A stretch of 52,744 nucleotides of DNA from Candidatus Eisenbacteria bacterium (lineage in GTDB: Bacteria > Orphanbacterota > Orphanbacteria > Orphanbacterales > Orphanbacteraceae). This document shows, one piece after another, positions 26,635 to 37,911 of this stretch. The notes under the pieces are model-generated. The model saw nothing but the letters and a program-made list of their open reading frames with translations. It did not search any database and was not told the DNA's origin. Positions within the stretch are counted from its first letter, which is position 1. Each line of letters starts with the position of its first letter. Position numbers and translations under genes: made by a program. Location of the stretch: assembly GCA_016867715.1 (NCBI GenBank), contig VGIW01000014.1:1-52744 (forward strand), written 5' to 3'.

Positions 26635-28206
26635 ATGAGTCGTTCGCCCTTCACAGCCGAAGACCTGAAGCAGCTCGCCGAAGCCGGGATCGATCCGAAC
26701 GAGGCGCTGCGGCAGGTCGGTCTCCTCGCGAATCCGCCCGCGTACGCGAGGCTCGTTCGCCCGTGCACGCCGGGCGACGGGATCCGCGTTCTCTCCCGCG
26801 GCGAGATCGAGGAGTCGCTCGCCGCCTACGAGCGCGCGCGCGCTGCGAACCGGCTCTCCAAGTTTGTCCCCGCGAGCGGCGCCGCGACGCGCATGTTCCA
26901 ATCGCTTCTCTGGTTCCTGAAGGAGACGCGCGACTTCACGCGCGAGGAAATCGAGGACGTAGCCGCGAAGGGGACGCCCCAGTTCGAGGAGCTTGGACGC
27001 TTTCTCGAGGGAGCACGATCGCCGGAGGGCTTCGCGTTTCGCGAGGCGCTCCGGGTTGCGCTCGCGGGAAAGGGTCTTGTTCTCGAGGAGCTCGCGGCGG
27101 CGCGCCGGTACCGTCCGATCCTCGAGACGCTCCTTGTCGAGATGGACTACGGCCGGCTCCCGAAAGGCCTCATCCCCTTCCATGCGCACGAGGACGGAAT
27201 CCGAACCGCCTTCGAAGAACACTTGGTCGAAACGGCGCTCGACGCGCGAAACGCGGACGGAACCTGTCGCCTGCATTTCACGGTTTCTCCGGAGCACGAG
27301 CCGGTCTTCCGAGCGCTCCTCGCGGAAGCCGGGCCGCGCTTGGGAGAGAAGCTCGGTGTCCGTTACGACGTCGGCTTCTCCGGGCAGAAGCCTTCCACGG
27401 ACACGCTCGCTCTCGACGATCGGGGCGAGCCTTTCCGCGAGGCGGACGGACGGCTGCTTCTCCGTCCCGGCGGACACGGCGCGCTTCTCGAAAACCTGAA
27501 CGACATCCAAGGGGACATCGTCCTCATTAAGAACATCGACAACGTGGCGGCGCGCCGGCTCGGAACGGATCCGATCGAGTGGAAGAAAGTCCTTGCGGGA
27601 TACCTGGTCCGCCTTCAGGAGCTCGTCTTCCGCCTGCTCGCGCGGCTCGAAGAAGGGGACGCGATTGTCGAGGAGGCCTCTCTCTTCGCGCGCGACGTCC
27701 TCGCGATCGCTCCGCACGGCGAGGAGAAGCGGAACCTATCCCGGGAAGAGCGGCGCGCGTTCCTCATTCGAAAGCTCGCGCGCCCCATCCGCGTTTGCGG
27801 GATGGTCCCGAACGCGGGACATGTGGGAGGAGGGCCCTTCTGGGTACTCGGCCGCGACGGAACCGTCTCTCTTCAAGTCGTCGAGAGCGCCGAGATCGAT
27901 CCGCGCTCGGAGACGCAGCAGGCGATCCTTGCGGCGTCGACTCACTTCAGCCCGGTGGAACTCGTCTGCGGCGTGCGGGGCCCTCGCGGCGATCCTTATG
28001 ATCTCAATCGATTCGCCGATCCCGAGGCCGTGTTCATCAGCTCGAAGTCGCGAGGCGGGAGGAAGCTCAGGGCTCTCGAGCGCCCCGGCCTTTGGAACGG
28101 AGGCATGGCCGACTGGATCACGGTCTTCGTCGAGTCGCCGGCGGAGACCTTCACACCCGTGAAGCGCGTCACGGATCTTCTTTCTCTGGCACACAAAGTC
28201 GGGTGA
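26635..28206 (+). CDS. DUF4301 family protein
   Basis: 523 residues. FTAEDLKQLAEAGIDPNEALRQ opens the protein and LSKFVPASGAATRMFQSLLWF (about 78-98) is the signature block of DUF4301; later KGLIPFHAHEDGIRTAFEEHL and GGHGALLENLNDIQGDIVLIKNIDNV follow the family. The P-A-S-G-A-A-T-R-M motif looks like a nucleotide- or phosphate-binding loop and the fold may resemble nucleotidyltransferases, but no reaction is established. TAGAAT at 26620-26625 is a good -10 box only 9 nt before the ATG, so the mRNA may have almost no leader; no ribosome-binding site is visible. Cytoplasmic, single gene. Confidence 0.82.
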   Translation: MSRSPFTAEDLKQLAEAGIDPNEALRQVGLLANPPAYARLVRPCTPGDGIRVLSRGEIEESLAAYERARAANRLSKFVPASGAATRMFQSLLWFLKETRDFTREEIEDVAAKGTPQFEELGRFLEGARSPEGFAFREALRVALAGKGLVLEELAAARRYRPILETLLVEMDYGRLPKGLIPFHAHEDGIRTAFEEHLVETALDARNADGTCRLHFTVSPEHEPVFRALLAEAGPRLGEKLGVRYDVGFSGQKPSTDTLALDDRGEPFREADGRLLLRPGGHGALLENLNDIQGDIVLIKNIDNVAARRLGTDPIEWKKVLAGYLVRLQELVFRLLARLEEGDAIVEEASLFARDVLAIAPHGEEKRNLSREERRAFLIRKLARPIRVCGMVPNAGHVGGGPFWVLGRDGTVSLQVVESAEIDPRSETQQAILAASTHFSPVELVCGVRGPRGDPYDLNRFADPEAVFISSKSRGGRKLRALERPGLWNGGMADWITVFVESPAETFTPVKRVTDLLSLAHKVG

Positions 28207-28334
28207 TGTTGCCCGCCTGGGCATCATGATCCGCGCGCAAGAAGAAGACCACGCTCCCTCGACCGCGGGAGATCCGTCCCACGGGACCGCTCGGTCCAAC
28301 CTCAATCCGGAAGAAACGCTTCAAGTATCTTCTC

Positions 28335-28470
28335 GGTCGGGACCCGGGGCAAGAGGCTGCCGGTTCAAACACCCCTCGCGCGCCGGGCCACGGCAGGCAG
28401 CCGGATCGGCGGGCCCCGATGCGCTCGGGAACCCGCCGGTTCACCCCCTTGCCTGGACGCCCGCGCCGGG
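28335..28470. repeat. GGGGCAAG inverted-repeat element, copy 1
   Basis: About 135 bp between the convergent stops of the DUF4301 gene and sdhB. The left end is GGGGCAAGAGGCTGCCGG and the right end CGGTTCACCCCCTTGCC. The inner blocks ACACCCCTCGCGCGCC and GCGCTCGGGAAC are shared with copy 2 (44912-45046). The ends are more diverged than in copy 2. The 128 nt before it show nothing else. Confidence 0.75.
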
Positions 28471-28492
28471 AGCGTCATTCTGATGGATTCGG

Positions 28493-29281
28493 CTATCCGG
28501 CCGCCTCGCGCGCTTCCCTCGGGGCGTATTTCCAGCTCGCCTTCACGTGCTCCCTGTACATCCTCTGGATGTTGGAGAGCGTGATCAGCTTCGGACACGA
28601 CGCCTCGCACTCTGCGACGTTCGAGCAATTGCCGAAGCCCTCGCGATCCATCGCGGCCACCATGTTGAGGGCGCGCGCGACACGTTCAACCTGTCCCTGC
28701 GGCAAGAGGGCGTACTGCGAGATCTTGGCGCCGACGAAGAGCATCGCCGATGCGTTCGGGCAGGAGGCGACGCACGCGCCGCAGCCGATGCACGCCGCCG
28801 CGTCCATCGCCAGATCCGCGTCTTCCTTGCGGATCGGGATCGCGTTGGCGTCGGGGATTCCTCCCGTGTTCACCGAGACGTAACCTCCGGCCTCGATGAT
28901 CCGGTCGAATGCGGAGCGGTCGACCATGAGGTCCTTGATCACCGGGAACCCCTTGGCCCGCCAAGGCTCGATCACGATCGTGTCCCCATCCTTGAAGTTT
29001 CGCATGTGAAGCTGGCAGACGGTCGTGCCGCGCACCGGGCCGTGCGCCTGCCCGTTGATCATGAGCCCGCAACAGCCGCAAATTCCCTCCCGGCAGTCGT
29101 GCTCGAAGACGACCGGCTCCTCCCCTTTCAGGACGAGTACCCGGTTCAGATCGTCGAGCATCTCGAGAAAGGACTGGTCCGGGGAGACGTCGTCCAGCAC
29201 ATAAGCCACCAGGCGTCCCTTCTCCTTGGGTCCGCTTTGGCGCCAGACCTTCAGCGTCAGCTTCATGTTCCCCGCGCTCAT
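28493..29281 (-). CDS. sdhB: Succinate dehydrogenase iron-sulfur subunit
   Basis: 262 residues. It carries electrons from the flavoprotein to the membrane quinone site. [20 protein letters not shown] binds the 2Fe-2S cluster; [15 protein letters not shown] and [12 protein letters not shown] bind the 4Fe-4S and 3Fe-4S clusters. Last gene of the sdhC-A-B operon, its ATG overlapping the sdhA stop (ATGA). An internal ATG five codons in is an alternative. The motif spacing is that of the b558-type (Bacteroidetes/Chlamydiae-like) succinate:quinone reductases. All cluster cysteines are present, so it should be functional. Confidence 0.95.
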   Translation of the reverse strand: MSAGNMKLTLKVWRQSGPKEKGRLVAYVLDDVSPDQSFLEMLDDLNRVLVLKGEEPVVFEHDCREGICGCCGLMINGQAHGPVRGTTVCQLHMRNFKDGDTIVIEPWRAKGFPVIKDLMVDRSAFDRIIEAGGYVSVNTGGIPDANAIPIRKEDADLAMDAAACIGCGACVASCPNASAMLFVGAKISQYALLPQGQVERVARALNMVAAMDREGFGNCSNVAECEASCPKLITLSNIQRMYREHVKASWKYAPREAREAAG

Positions 29282-31194
29282 CACTTGTAACTCCTTACCG
29301 AAGGCGTGACGAACTCGAACTTGAGCTCTTCCTTGTGCAGGGTCGGCGCCTTCCCGACACCGTTCCATTCCCAAGCGGAAACGTAGGAGAAGTTCTCGTC
29401 GTCCCGGATGGCCTCGCCGTCGGGCGTCTGGCTCTCCTCGCGCAAATGACAACCGCACGACTCCGTGCGGCTCGCCGCGTCTTCGACCATGAGGTCCGCC
29501 AGCTCGAGGAACTCCGCGACGCGGAGCGCGCTCTCGAGAACCGGGTTGAGATCCCCGTTCCGCCCGACGACCTTCGCGTTCTCCCAGAACTCTGCGCGGA
29601 TCTCCGAGATGCGCTTCTTCGCGATGTTGAGCCCCTCGGCGTTCCGCGACATCCCGCAGTAGTCCCACAGGACCTGCCCGAGATCCCTGTGGATCTCCTC
29701 GACGGTTTTGTTTCCCTTGAGTGCGAGGAGACGATCGATGTGCGCTTTCGTCTCCGCGATCACCGCCCGGCACGCGTCGTGATCCGGCTTCACCTTCGGA
29801 AGCTTGGTCCCTGCGAGGTATCCGGCGATTGTGTACGGGATGACGAAGTAGCCGTCCGCGAGCCCCTGCATGAGCGCGCTCGCCCCGAGCCGGTTCGCGC
29901 CGTGATCGCTGTAGTTCGCCTCGCCGATCACGAAGAGCCCCGGGACGTTGCTCATCAAGTTGTAGTCGACCCAGAGGCCGCCCATCGTGTAGTGCGGGGC
30001 CGGGTAGATCCGCATCGGCAACTCGTACGGGTCCTCGTCGGTGATCATCTTGTACATGTCGAAGAGGTTGCCGTACTTGGCCTCGATCACCGCTCGCCCG
30101 TCCCTGCGGATGGCGTCCGCGAAATCGAGATAGACCGCTTGTCCGGTCGGGCCGACCCCGTGCCCGTCGTCGCAGACGCGCTTCGCCGCGCGCGAGGAGA
30201 CGTCGCGCGGCGCGAGGTTCCCAAAGCTCGGGTAGATTCGTTCGAGGTAATAGTCCCGCTCCTCCTCGGTGATCTCCCGCGGATGGCGCTTGTCCCCCTT
30301 CGCCTTCGTCACCCAGACGCGCCCGTCGTTGCGAAGGCTCTCGCTCATCAGCGTGAGCTTCGACTGCCGGTCGCCGTGTCGGGGGATGCAGGTCGGGTGA
30401 ATCTGTCCCCAGCTCGCGTTCCCAAATAGCGCGCCCCTCTTGTGCGCGCGCCAAACCGAGGTGCAGCTGCTCGCCATCGCCATCGTCGAGAGGTAGTACG
30501 CGCGCGCGTAGCCGCCCGTGGCGAGGACGACCGCGTCAGCGGTGTGCGCCTCGATCGCGCCGGTGAGGAGGTTTCTCGTCACGATTCCGCGCGCGACCCC
30601 GTCGATCACGACCAGATCCAGCATTTCGTGCCGGGTGTGGAGCTTTACCTTTCCCGTGTGGACCTGCCGCATGAGCGCGCTGTACGCCCCGAGAAGAAGC
30701 TGTTGGCCCGTCTGCCCGCGCGCGTAGAAGGTGCGCGAGACCTGCGCGCCGCCGAACGAGCGGTTGGCGAGAAGCCCGCCGTAGTCCCGAGCGAACGGCA
30801 CTCCTTGCGCGACGCACTGGTCGATGATGTCCACGCTCACTTCCGCGAGCCGATGGACGTTCGCTTCGCGGGCGCGATAGTCGCCCCCCTTGATCGTGTC
30901 GTAGAAGAGAAGCCATACGCTATCGCCGTCGTTCTGATAGTTCTTGGCGGCGTTGATGCCTCCCTGCGCGGCGATGCTGTGCGCGCGGCGAGGGCTGTCG
31001 TGGTACGTGAAAACATGCACGTTGTAACCGAGCTCGCCGAAGCTCGCCGCCGCCGATGCTCCCGCCAGACCCGTGCCGACCACGATGATGTCGAACTTGC
31101 GCCTGTTCGCCGGATTGACCCTCTTCAGCTCGAAGCGGTGCCTCTGCCACTTCGTCTCGAGCGGTCCGCCGGGCACTTTGGAATCGAGCTTCAT
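29281..31194 (-). CDS. sdhA: Succinate dehydrogenase/fumarate reductase flavoprotein
   Basis: 637 residues. [25 protein letters not shown] is the FAD dinucleotide fold, and the histidine of [18 protein letters not shown] is the covalent FAD attachment site. [27 protein letters not shown] and [11 protein letters not shown] form the substrate site. The length and inserts fit the sdhA that pairs with a single-subunit cytochrome b558. It interconverts succinate and fumarate on the cytoplasmic face. One nucleotide separates it from sdhC and it overlaps sdhB by 4 nt. Direction in vivo (dehydrogenase or fumarate reductase) is not given by the sequence. Confidence 0.95.
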   Translation of the reverse strand: MKLDSKVPGGPLETKWQRHRFELKRVNPANRRKFDIIVVGTGLAGASAAASFGELGYNVHVFTYHDSPRRAHSIAAQGGINAAKNYQNDGDSVWLLFYDTIKGGDYRAREANVHRLAEVSVDIIDQCVAQGVPFARDYGGLLANRSFGGAQVSRTFYARGQTGQQLLLGAYSALMRQVHTGKVKLHTRHEMLDLVVIDGVARGIVTRNLLTGAIEAHTADAVVLATGGYARAYYLSTMAMASSCTSVWRAHKRGALFGNASWGQIHPTCIPRHGDRQSKLTLMSESLRNDGRVWVTKAKGDKRHPREITEEERDYYLERIYPSFGNLAPRDVSSRAAKRVCDDGHGVGPTGQAVYLDFADAIRRDGRAVIEAKYGNLFDMYKMITDEDPYELPMRIYPAPHYTMGGLWVDYNLMSNVPGLFVIGEANYSDHGANRLGASALMQGLADGYFVIPYTIAGYLAGTKLPKVKPDHDACRAVIAETKAHIDRLLALKGNKTVEEIHRDLGQVLWDYCGMSRNAEGLNIAKKRISEIRAEFWENAKVVGRNGDLNPVLESALRVAEFLELADLMVEDAASRTESCGCHLREESQTPDGEAIRDDENFSYVSAWEWNGVGKAPTLHKEELKFEFVTPSVRSYK

Positions 31195-31195
31195 C

Positions 31196-31852
31196 CTATG
31201 CTCCCTTGATCAAGACGTAGATCGGTATCGACGCGAAACCGACGCCGACGACAACGGCGGCGGCGGCGGACAACCACTCGAGAAACGGCGTGTAGACCGG
31301 ATGGTTCACGCCGAGCGAGCGGAACGCGCTCTGAAAACCGTGGCTGATATGCACGGCCAGAACCGCGACCCCGAAGATGTACCAGAGGGCGTAGAGCGTG
31401 CTCGAGAAGACCTCGAAGTTCAGCCCGTGATAGTCGGCGTGGCCGTTCAGCTCGGGCACCTCCGAGAACACGAAGCGTCGAACATGAATCCCTAAATAGA
31501 TAAGAACGATCGCTCCGGTCCAAATCATGTTCTTGGACGCCCAGGTGCCAAAGCCTCCCAGTTTCGTTCCGTACACGGCGTACCGGTCGCGGGAAGAGCG
31601 GTTGTCGAAATAGAGAACGATCCCAAGAAGGATGTGCAAGCCGAACAAGGCGAAAAGCCCCACCTCGAGGAGAGGCAAGATCGGTATCTTCTCTAAAGAG
31701 GCGGAGAGCCCGTTGTATGCCTCCTTTCCGAGGAAGAAGACGAGGTTCGCCGTCAGGTGGAACGCGATGAAGAGACAGAGAAGAACTCCGGTGACGCCCA
31801 TCCAGAACTTCTTCCCGATCGACGATAGGAACACCCTTCGGAACCAACTCAT
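31196..31852 (-). CDS. sdhC: Succinate dehydrogenase cytochrome b558 subunit
   Basis: 218 residues with five membrane segments. [25 protein letters not shown] gives the first haem-ligand histidine; [28 protein letters not shown] and [18 protein letters not shown] supply the others for a dihaem, single-subunit anchor (type B). ATG 31852 is chosen over an in-frame ATG 27 nt upstream because GGAGAGG precedes it and the family begins here (MSWFRRVF). First gene of the sdh operon. Confidence 0.92.
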   Translation of the reverse strand: MSWFRRVFLSSIGKKFWMGVTGVLLCLFIAFHLTANLVFFLGKEAYNGLSASLEKIPILPLLEVGLFALFGLHILLGIVLYFDNRSSRDRYAVYGTKLGGFGTWASKNMIWTGAIVLIYLGIHVRRFVFSEVPELNGHADYHGLNFEVFSSTLYALWYIFGVAVLAVHISHGFQSAFRSLGVNHPVYTPFLEWLSAAAAVVVGVGFASIPIYVLIKGA

Positions 31853-31968
31853 AGGCCTCTCCGTTTCCAGATCGTCCAAGAACCTCCGTCGGGACGCGCG
31901 GTCCCAGGCGCATGCTCCGCAAAGCGCGCGCGCGGAAGGATCCTCGCCTCACACGTCCGCAAGGTCCA

Positions 31969-31998
31969 TTGATACGCTTCCCGAGGCGTCCCTGTCAA
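31969..31998 (-). promoter_or_regulatory. sdhCAB promoter
   Basis: On the minus strand TTGACA (31993-31998), an 18-nt spacer, then TATCAA (31969-31974). The leader to the sdhC ATG at 31852 would be about 110 nt. Confidence 0.6.
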
Positions 31999-32522
31999 GA
32001 GACTCCGAGAACCGGACTCTTCGTCCCTCTCCGAACCGAACGAAAAGGGCGCCATCGCAAAGCGCGCGGACGCGGCGCCTTCGCGGCTCCAGCGAAACTC
32101 GGGAAACGATCGCCTGAAACCGCGAAGAACGGCGCGCCTGTCCCCTCGGCGGCTCGGTACGGGTGCGACGAGAGAAACGCCGCCTGAGGCAAAGACAAGT
32201 CGACGGTCGTCCGCCTCGGCGACCGCTTCCCCCTGGCGAAACACGCGCTTGTGCCGATAAGCGGCGGAGAAACCGGACGGCGCGGAGGCGGAAGCCTGGG
32301 GTGCGTTGCGCCGTCTCGAATCGGGGCGGATCGATCCCGAGAATGCGCGGGACAAACACCATCATGGTTCAACCTTCTTCGATCGGCCGCGGGGACGACG
32401 CCGATTCCCGACGAACCGCCGGGATCGGAAGTCCGCCGGAACGGACCGAATCGACGGCGCCAAGCGATCCGCGGTTCGGAATCCCCCGCCGCGAACCCGG
32501 CTTCGAATCGACCGCGGGAAAG
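31999..32522. other. Divergent intergenic region sdhC / TonB receptor
   Basis: About 520 nt with no supported gene. It must hold the promoter of the receptor gene but I could not identify clear boxes. Open frames on both strands are by-products of high GC content. No repeats matching the other families are present. Confidence 0.4.
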
Positions 32523-34562
32523 ATGCGCCTCCTCGCCGTGATCCTCCGCGTCCTCTTCGTCGCCGCTCCGTTCCTCGTGCTCCTTCTCCTCGCGGCGAGC
32601 TTCGCGAGGGCCGAAGCGTCGAGCCCGATCGATCTCACCATGCTCAGCCTCGAGGATCTCATGGCGATCGAGGTGACCTCCGTGTCCAAGAAGACGGAGC
32701 ATCTCTCGGACGCGGCGGCCGCGGTCTACGTTCTCACCGGCGAGGAGATCCGCCGCACGGGCGCGACGACGATCGCCGACGCGCTCCGCTTCGTCCCCGG
32801 CCTTCAGGTGGCGCGCGTCAGTTCGTCCTGGTGGGCGATCACTTCCCGCGGCTTCGCCGGCAACTTCTCGAACAAGCTCCTCGTCCTCATCGACGGGAGA
32901 AGCGTCTACACGCCCTTCTATGCGGGGGTCTATTGGGACGCGCAGGACGTTCTGCTCGAGGACGTCGAGCGGATCGAGGTGATCCGCGGCCCGGGCGCCG
33001 CGCTCTGGGGAGCGAACGCCATGAACGGCGTCATCAACATCATCACGAAAGAAGCGGCGAAAACCCAAGGGTACTTCTCGAAGACCGCGGCCGGATCGCA
33101 GGAGAAGCGGCTCGTCGAACAGCGCTATGGCGCGTCGATCGGGGAGAACGCCCGGCTTCGGATCTACGCGAAATACGCCGACAGGGACGGCTTCCCACCT
33201 GCGGCGGGATCCGACGCGAACGACGGTTGGTCCTCGATCCAGGGAGGATTCCGGCTCGACGGGGAGGCCGGTCGCTCCAGGCATTTCACTGTTCAAGGAG
33301 ATGCGGGGGAGGGCGAGGTGGAGGGGGCGTACAGCTTCCCGATCGTGCAGGAGCCCTACTACGCGGAGATCGAGGACACGACGCGCTTCCGCGGCGGGAA
33401 CGTCCTCCTCCGATGGACCGAGACGCTCTCCGATCTCTCGGAACTCTCCGTTCAGGCCTACTTCGATCGATCCGATCGGGACAACATTCGCTTCAGCGAG
33501 GAGCACAACACGATCGATCTGGATCTCCATCACCGATGGCGGCCGATCGAACGGGCGGAGATCGTTTGGGGCGCGGGGTATCGAACGATCTCCGACCGGG
33601 TGGACAGCGTGCAAGGCGGTTACACGGTTCCGGCGGAACGTACGGTCGGGATCGCGAGCGGGTTCGTCCAGACCGACCTCGCCCTGCGCGCCGATGAGCT
33701 CTACCTCACGCTCGGATCCAAGTTCGAGAGAAACGAGTATACCGGACTGGAGATCCAGCCGAACGCGAGACTTCGTTGGCTCCCGTCCGAGAACCACACG
33801 CTGTGGGGGGCCGTCTCGCGCGCGGCGAGGACCCCCTCGCGCGTGGAGCGGGACGCGGTCATCGAGTGGGAAACGATCCCACCGTATTCGTCGGACAACC
33901 GGAGCCCGTACCCGGCGATCGCGACGCTCTATGGGACGGACGACTTCCGGAGCGAGAAGCTCACGGCGTACGAGGTCGGATACCGCTTTCATCCCGGCGA
34001 TCGCATGATGATTGATCTCACGACATTTTATAACCGGTACACCTGTCTCCGCACGGGCGAGATCGGAGCCGTTCGGTTCCAGGGGAGTCCTGTATCGTGG
34101 ATCGTTCTCCCGGTCTACGGAACGAACCTCGGCGAAGGGCAGACGTACGGCGCGGAAGCGGCCATCGACTGGCGCGCCGCGAACCGACTCTGGTTCCGAA
34201 CGGGATACGGCTACCTCCGCCTCGACGTCTGGACTGACGAGTCCGGCGAGGTGATCGAGGTCGAAGCGGCCGAAGGGGCGAGCCCCGAGCATCAAGCCTT
34301 CACACAGGCGTTCGTCGACCTGCCGGGCCCTGTCCAGGCGGATATCGGGGCGCGGTACGTCGACCGGCTCGACCGGTTCGACCTGGGCAGTCACCTCACG
34401 CTCGACGCCCGAATCGGATGGCAACCCGACGCGCACGTCGAGCTCTTTTTGGTCGGCACCAATCTTGTCGGGCCGAAGCAGGTCGAGTTCGTGCCCGAGC
34501 TCCGGAACGGGCGGTTCGCGGTCGAGCGGGCGGTCTACGGCGGAGCGAGCATCAGGTACTGA
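32523..34562 (+). CDS. TonB-dependent outer-membrane receptor
   Basis: 679 residues. A hydrophobic signal (about 3-30) precedes SPIDLTMLSLEDLMAIEVTSVSKKTEHLSDAAAAVYVLTGEEIRR, the TonB box and start of the plug; plug motifs include LIDGRSVYTPFYAGVYWD and DVERIEVIRGPGAALWGANAMNGVINIITK. The remaining 470 residues form the 22-stranded barrel, ending in an aromatic-poor SIRY. The ligand is unknown. It is followed immediately by a YfiR-family gene and a hybrid kinase, a grouping seen in other genomes that suggests the trio acts together in signal-linked uptake or envelope sensing. The ATG is chosen by the signal peptide; its ribosome-binding site (GGGAAAG) is weak. Confidence 0.9.
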   Translation: MRLLAVILRVLFVAAPFLVLLLLAASFARAEASSPIDLTMLSLEDLMAIEVTSVSKKTEHLSDAAAAVYVLTGEEIRRTGATTIADALRFVPGLQVARVSSSWWAITSRGFAGNFSNKLLVLIDGRSVYTPFYAGVYWDAQDVLLEDVERIEVIRGPGAALWGANAMNGVINIITKEAAKTQGYFSKTAAGSQEKRLVEQRYGASIGENARLRIYAKYADRDGFPPAAGSDANDGWSSIQGGFRLDGEAGRSRHFTVQGDAGEGEVEGAYSFPIVQEPYYAEIEDTTRFRGGNVLLRWTETLSDLSELSVQAYFDRSDRDNIRFSEEHNTIDLDLHHRWRPIERAEIVWGAGYRTISDRVDSVQGGYTVPAERTVGIASGFVQTDLALRADELYLTLGSKFERNEYTGLEIQPNARLRWLPSENHTLWGAVSRAARTPSRVERDAVIEWETIPPYSSDNRSPYPAIATLYGTDDFRSEKLTAYEVGYRFHPGDRMMIDLTTFYNRYTCLRTGEIGAVRFQGSPVSWIVLPVYGTNLGEGQTYGAEAAIDWRAANRLWFRTGYGYLRLDVWTDESGEVIEVEAAEGASPEHQAFTQAFVDLPGPVQADIGARYVDRLDRFDLGSHLTLDARIGWQPDAHVELFLVGTNLVGPKQVEFVPELRNGRFAVERAVYGGASIRY

Positions 34563-34563
34563 G

Positions 34564-35130
34564 ATGACGATGAAGCGGCCGATCGCGATCCTTCTCGTCC
34601 TCCTCGGGGCGGCGACGCTCGTCCACGGCATGGGCGCGGCGGACGAGTCGCTTTCCGAGTACGAGATCAAGGCCGCCTTCCTTTACAACTTCGCGAAATT
34701 CGCCGACTGGCCCGAGTCCGCGTTTTCCAAACCCGCCGCACCGCTCGTGATCGGGATCCTCGGGAAGGATCCGTTCGGCCCGATCCTCGACCAAGTCGTC
34801 GAGAAGAAGCCGATCGACGGCCGACCGGTCTTCGTCAAGCGCCTGAAGAACGCGCGGGAAGCGAAGGGGGTGCATATCCTCTTCGTTCCTCGGACGGACA
34901 ATGCGGAGCTCGGGCGCGCCTTCAAGGAGATCGATCCGCTCGCGATCCTCATCGTCGGGGAGAACGAGAAGTTCGCCGAGCGGTATGGCACGATCGGGTT
35001 CTTCATCGAGGAGAACCGCGTGCGGTTCGAGATCAACGTCGCTTCCGCCGAGCGCGCGGGGATCAAGCTGAACGCGAAGCTCCTCCAGCTCGCCCGGATC
35101 GTGGGGAACGGGAAGGGAGACGGGAAATGA
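34564..35130 (+). CDS. YfiR/DUF4154-family periplasmic protein
   Basis: 188 residues. Signal peptide to about residue 26, then [24 protein letters not shown], the signature of YfiR/DUF4154, with [19 protein letters not shown] and [11 protein letters not shown] following; [35 protein letters not shown] is the conserved end. YfiR restrains the membrane diguanylate cyclase YfiN from the periplasm; here the likely partner is the hybrid kinase, whose ATG overlaps this stop (ATGA). It begins 1 nt after the receptor stop, so the three genes form one operon. The cysteine pairs of Pseudomonas YfiR are absent. Confidence 0.88.
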   Translation: MTMKRPIAILLVLLGAATLVHGMGAADESLSEYEIKAAFLYNFAKFADWPESAFSKPAAPLVIGILGKDPFGPILDQVVEKKPIDGRPVFVKRLKNAREAKGVHILFVPRTDNAELGRAFKEIDPLAILIVGENEKFAERYGTIGFFIEENRVRFEINVASAERAGIKLNAKLLQLARIVGNGKGDGK

Positions 35131-37907
35131 AGCCGTTCCGCGACCTCTCGATCAGCCGGAAGCTCACCTTGATCATCCTCGGGACGAGCGGGGTCGTGCT
35201 CTTCCTCTGCATGGTCGCGGTGACGGCGCTCGAACGGTCCGAGTTCTATCGCGAGATGACCGATTGGCACACCGTGCTCGCCGACGCGGGCGCCGCGAAC
35301 AGCATCGCCGCCCTTTCGTTCGACGACCCGGGCGCCGCCGAAGAAGCCCTCGCGGCGCTCGCCGCGAACCCGCACGTCGTCGCCGGCTGCATCTACACGG
35401 CGAATGGAACCGTCTTCGCCCGCTACCTCAAGACGGGCCAGAGCCCGGATCTCTTCCCGACGACGGAACCGAGAGAGGGACATTTCTTCCGCGACGCGGC
35501 GATTCATGTCTATCGGCCGATCGTCCTCAGCGGAGAACAGATCGGCACGATCTATCTCCGCGGGGACATGAGCGAGCTTCGGGCGATCCTCGGGCGCTAT
35601 GCGTTCGTCATCGGCGTCCTCGTGGCCGCCTCCCTCTTTCTCGCTCTCCTCCTTTCCGTTTGGCTGCAAGGTCTCATCTCGAGACCGATCGTGCGGCTCT
35701 CCGAGATCGCCCGGTCGGTCTCCGCCCTGAAGGACTACTCGGTCCGCGCTCCGAAGGGGAACGCCGACGAGATCGGCACGCTCATCGACGGGTTCAATGA
35801 GATGCTCGCCGAGATCCAGAAACGCGACCTCGAGCTCGGCAAGCGCGGGGATCTTCTCGAGACCCAGGTGATGGCGCGGACCGAGGAGCTGATCCGCGCG
35901 AACAGGGAATTGAAGGCCGCCATCGAGAAGGCGGAGGCGGCGGCCCGGGCGAAGAGCGAGTTCCTCGCCAACATGAGCCACGAGATCCGCACGCCGATGA
36001 ACGGCGTTCTCGGGATGATCGGCCTTCTCCTCGACACCGAGCTCACGCCGGAACAGCGCGATCATGCCGAGACGGTGCGTCTGTCGGCGGAGGCGCTTCT
36101 TACGATCATCAACGATATTCTCGACTTCTCGAAGATCGAGGCGGGAAAGATGGATCTCGAGATCCTCGACTTCGACCTTCGAGTGATTCTCGACGAGCTG
36201 ATGGACATGATGGCGCTCAAGGCGCACAGCAAGGGACTCGAGATCACGAGCCTCATCGAGCGGGACGTCCCGGTCCGGTTGAGGGGCGACCCCGGACGGA
36301 TCCGCCAGGTGCTCATCAACCTGACCGGGAACGCCGTGAAGTTCACCAACCGCGGCGAGGTCTCCATTCGGGTCGAGAAGGCGGAGGAACGCAACTCCCT
36401 CATCTCTCTCCGGTTCCTGGTGAAGGACACCGGCATCGGGATTCCGCCCGACCGGCTGGAGCACATCTTCAGCTCGTTCTCGCAGGTGGACGCCTCGACC
36501 ACGCGCAAGTACGGGGGAACCGGTCTCGGCCTCGCCATTTCCAAGCAGCTCGCGGAGCTGATGGGCGGGACGGTCGGCGTCGAGAGCACGGTCGGCGAGG
36601 GATCGACCTTCTGGTTCACCGCGGCGCTCGAGAAGTCGAACATGAAGGAGATCCAAGAGAAACCGCTCCCGGAGGATATCCGCGGGAAACGCATCTTGGT
36701 CGTCGACGACACCGAAACGAACCGAATCGTGCTTCGCGAGCAGCTCTTCTCTTGGGGATGCGGCGTTCTCGAGGCGCCTTCGGGACCCGAAGCGCTCGAG
36801 CAGCTCGCCGAGGCGATCCGGTCGAAAGACCCGGTGTCGATCGCCATCGTGGACATGGCGATGCCGGGGATGGACGGCGAGGAGCTCGGCAGGCGGATCA
36901 AGACCGACCCGATCCTGAAGGATACCACCCTCATCATGCTGACCTCGGTCGGGCGTCAGGGGACCGCGGCGCGCGTCCGAGAGATCGGTTTCGCCGCCTA
37001 CCTCACGAAACCGGTCAAACGTTCACATCTCTACAATTGTCTTGCGTCCGTCGCCGGCTTCCAGACGACCGCCGGCCGCTCGGAAAGGAGGCCGTTCGTT
37101 ACGCAGCACGTTCTTCCGAGCCGCGGGAGGCGGAGGCTCCGCGTTCTCGTCGCCGAGGACAACGCGGTCAACCAGCGCGTCGCCGTCCAGGTTCTTCAGA
37201 AGATGGGCCATCGCGCGGACGCGGTCGCGAACGGCAAGGAAGCAGTCGAGGCGCTCCGCCTCGTTCCCTACGACCTCGTCCTGATGGATTGTCAGATGCC
37301 GGAAATGGACGGGTTCGACGCCACCGAGGCGATTCGAAACCCCGCGTCCGGCGTCCGAAACCCGAGAATTCCGGTCATCGCCCTCACCGCGCACGCGATG
37401 AAGGGGGATCGGGAACGGTGCCTCGCGGCGGGGATGAACGACTACGTGGCGAAGCCGATCCATCCTGCGGAACTCTCCGCGGCGATCGCGAGGCAGATGG
37501 CGGGAAGGGAATCGGCGGACCTCGAAGACACGACGACCGTCTCGCGCCGCGTGCCGGAGCTTTGTTTCGACCGCGAGGCGCTCCTCGAGCGGCTCGGCAA
37601 CGACGAATCCCTCATCCCCGAAATCCTCAGCCTCTTCCTCGAGGAGATGCCGAACCTTCTGAACCAAGTGAAGGGCGCCCTCGCCGACCGAGATGGGGCG
37701 AAGCTGGAGCGGCTCGCGCACTCGATCAAGGGATCTTCGGCGACGGTCGCGGCGCCTTCTCTTCGCGATGCGGCTTTCGAGCTCGAGACCGCGGCCAAGA
37801 AGCGGGATCTCGACCGGGCGCCTCTCCTCGTGGAGCGCCTCGAGCGTGACCTCGAGAGGTTCTCGGAGACCGTCTCGTCGATCCGCGCGCCCGGCCCCGG
37901 AAAGTAG
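35127..37907 (+). CDS. Hybrid sensor histidine kinase (CHASE8-HAMP-HK-REC-REC-Hpt)
   Basis: 926 residues. Membrane segments at about 14-35 and 158-180 enclose a periplasmic CHASE8-like sensor (40-155). HAMP follows (180-232), then a coiled coil, HisKA with phospho-acceptor His285 (SHEIRTPMN), and HATPase boxes DTGIGIP and [11 protein letters not shown]. Two receiver domains follow, with Asp576 ([11 protein letters not shown]) and Asp721 ([11 protein letters not shown]), and an Hpt domain with His865 (LAHSIKGSS). This is a complete BarA-type phosphorelay in one chain. Its output response regulator is not in the window. The YfiR-like protein encoded just before probably modulates the CHASE8 sensor from the periplasm. 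Confidence 0.93.
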   Translation: MKPFRDLSISRKLTLIILGTSGVVLFLCMVAVTALERSEFYREMTDWHTVLADAGAANSIAALSFDDPGAAEEALAALAANPHVVAGCIYTANGTVFARYLKTGQSPDLFPTTEPREGHFFRDAAIHVYRPIVLSGEQIGTIYLRGDMSELRAILGRYAFVIGVLVAASLFLALLLSVWLQGLISRPIVRLSEIARSVSALKDYSVRAPKGNADEIGTLIDGFNEMLAEIQKRDLELGKRGDLLETQVMARTEELIRANRELKAAIEKAEAAARAKSEFLANMSHEIRTPMNGVLGMIGLLLDTELTPEQRDHAETVRLSAEALLTIINDILDFSKIEAGKMDLEILDFDLRVILDELMDMMALKAHSKGLEITSLIERDVPVRLRGDPGRIRQVLINLTGNAVKFTNRGEVSIRVEKAEERNSLISLRFLVKDTGIGIPPDRLEHIFSSFSQVDASTTRKYGGTGLGLAISKQLAELMGGTVGVESTVGEGSTFWFTAALEKSNMKEIQEKPLPEDIRGKRILVVDDTETNRIVLREQLFSWGCGVLEAPSGPEALEQLAEAIRSKDPVSIAIVDMAMPGMDGEELGRRIKTDPILKDTTLIMLTSVGRQGTAARVREIGFAAYLTKPVKRSHLYNCLASVAGFQTTAGRSERRPFVTQHVLPSRGRRRLRVLVAEDNAVNQRVAVQVLQKMGHRADAVANGKEAVEALRLVPYDLVLMDCQMPEMDGFDATEAIRNPASGVRNPRIPVIALTAHAMKGDRERCLAAGMNDYVAKPIHPAELSAAIARQMAGRESADLEDTTTVSRRVPELCFDREALLERLGNDESLIPEILSLFLEEMPNLLNQVKGALADRDGAKLERLAHSIKGSSATVAAPSLRDAAFELETAAKKRDLDRAPLLVERLERDLERFSETVSSIRAPGPGK

Positions 37908-37911
37908 CTAG

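Noticed and set aside
31995-34670. An 891-codon minus-strand frame opposite the TonB receptor
   Set aside because: No domain is recognisable and the opposite strand carries a clear receptor with signal peptide, plug and barrel.
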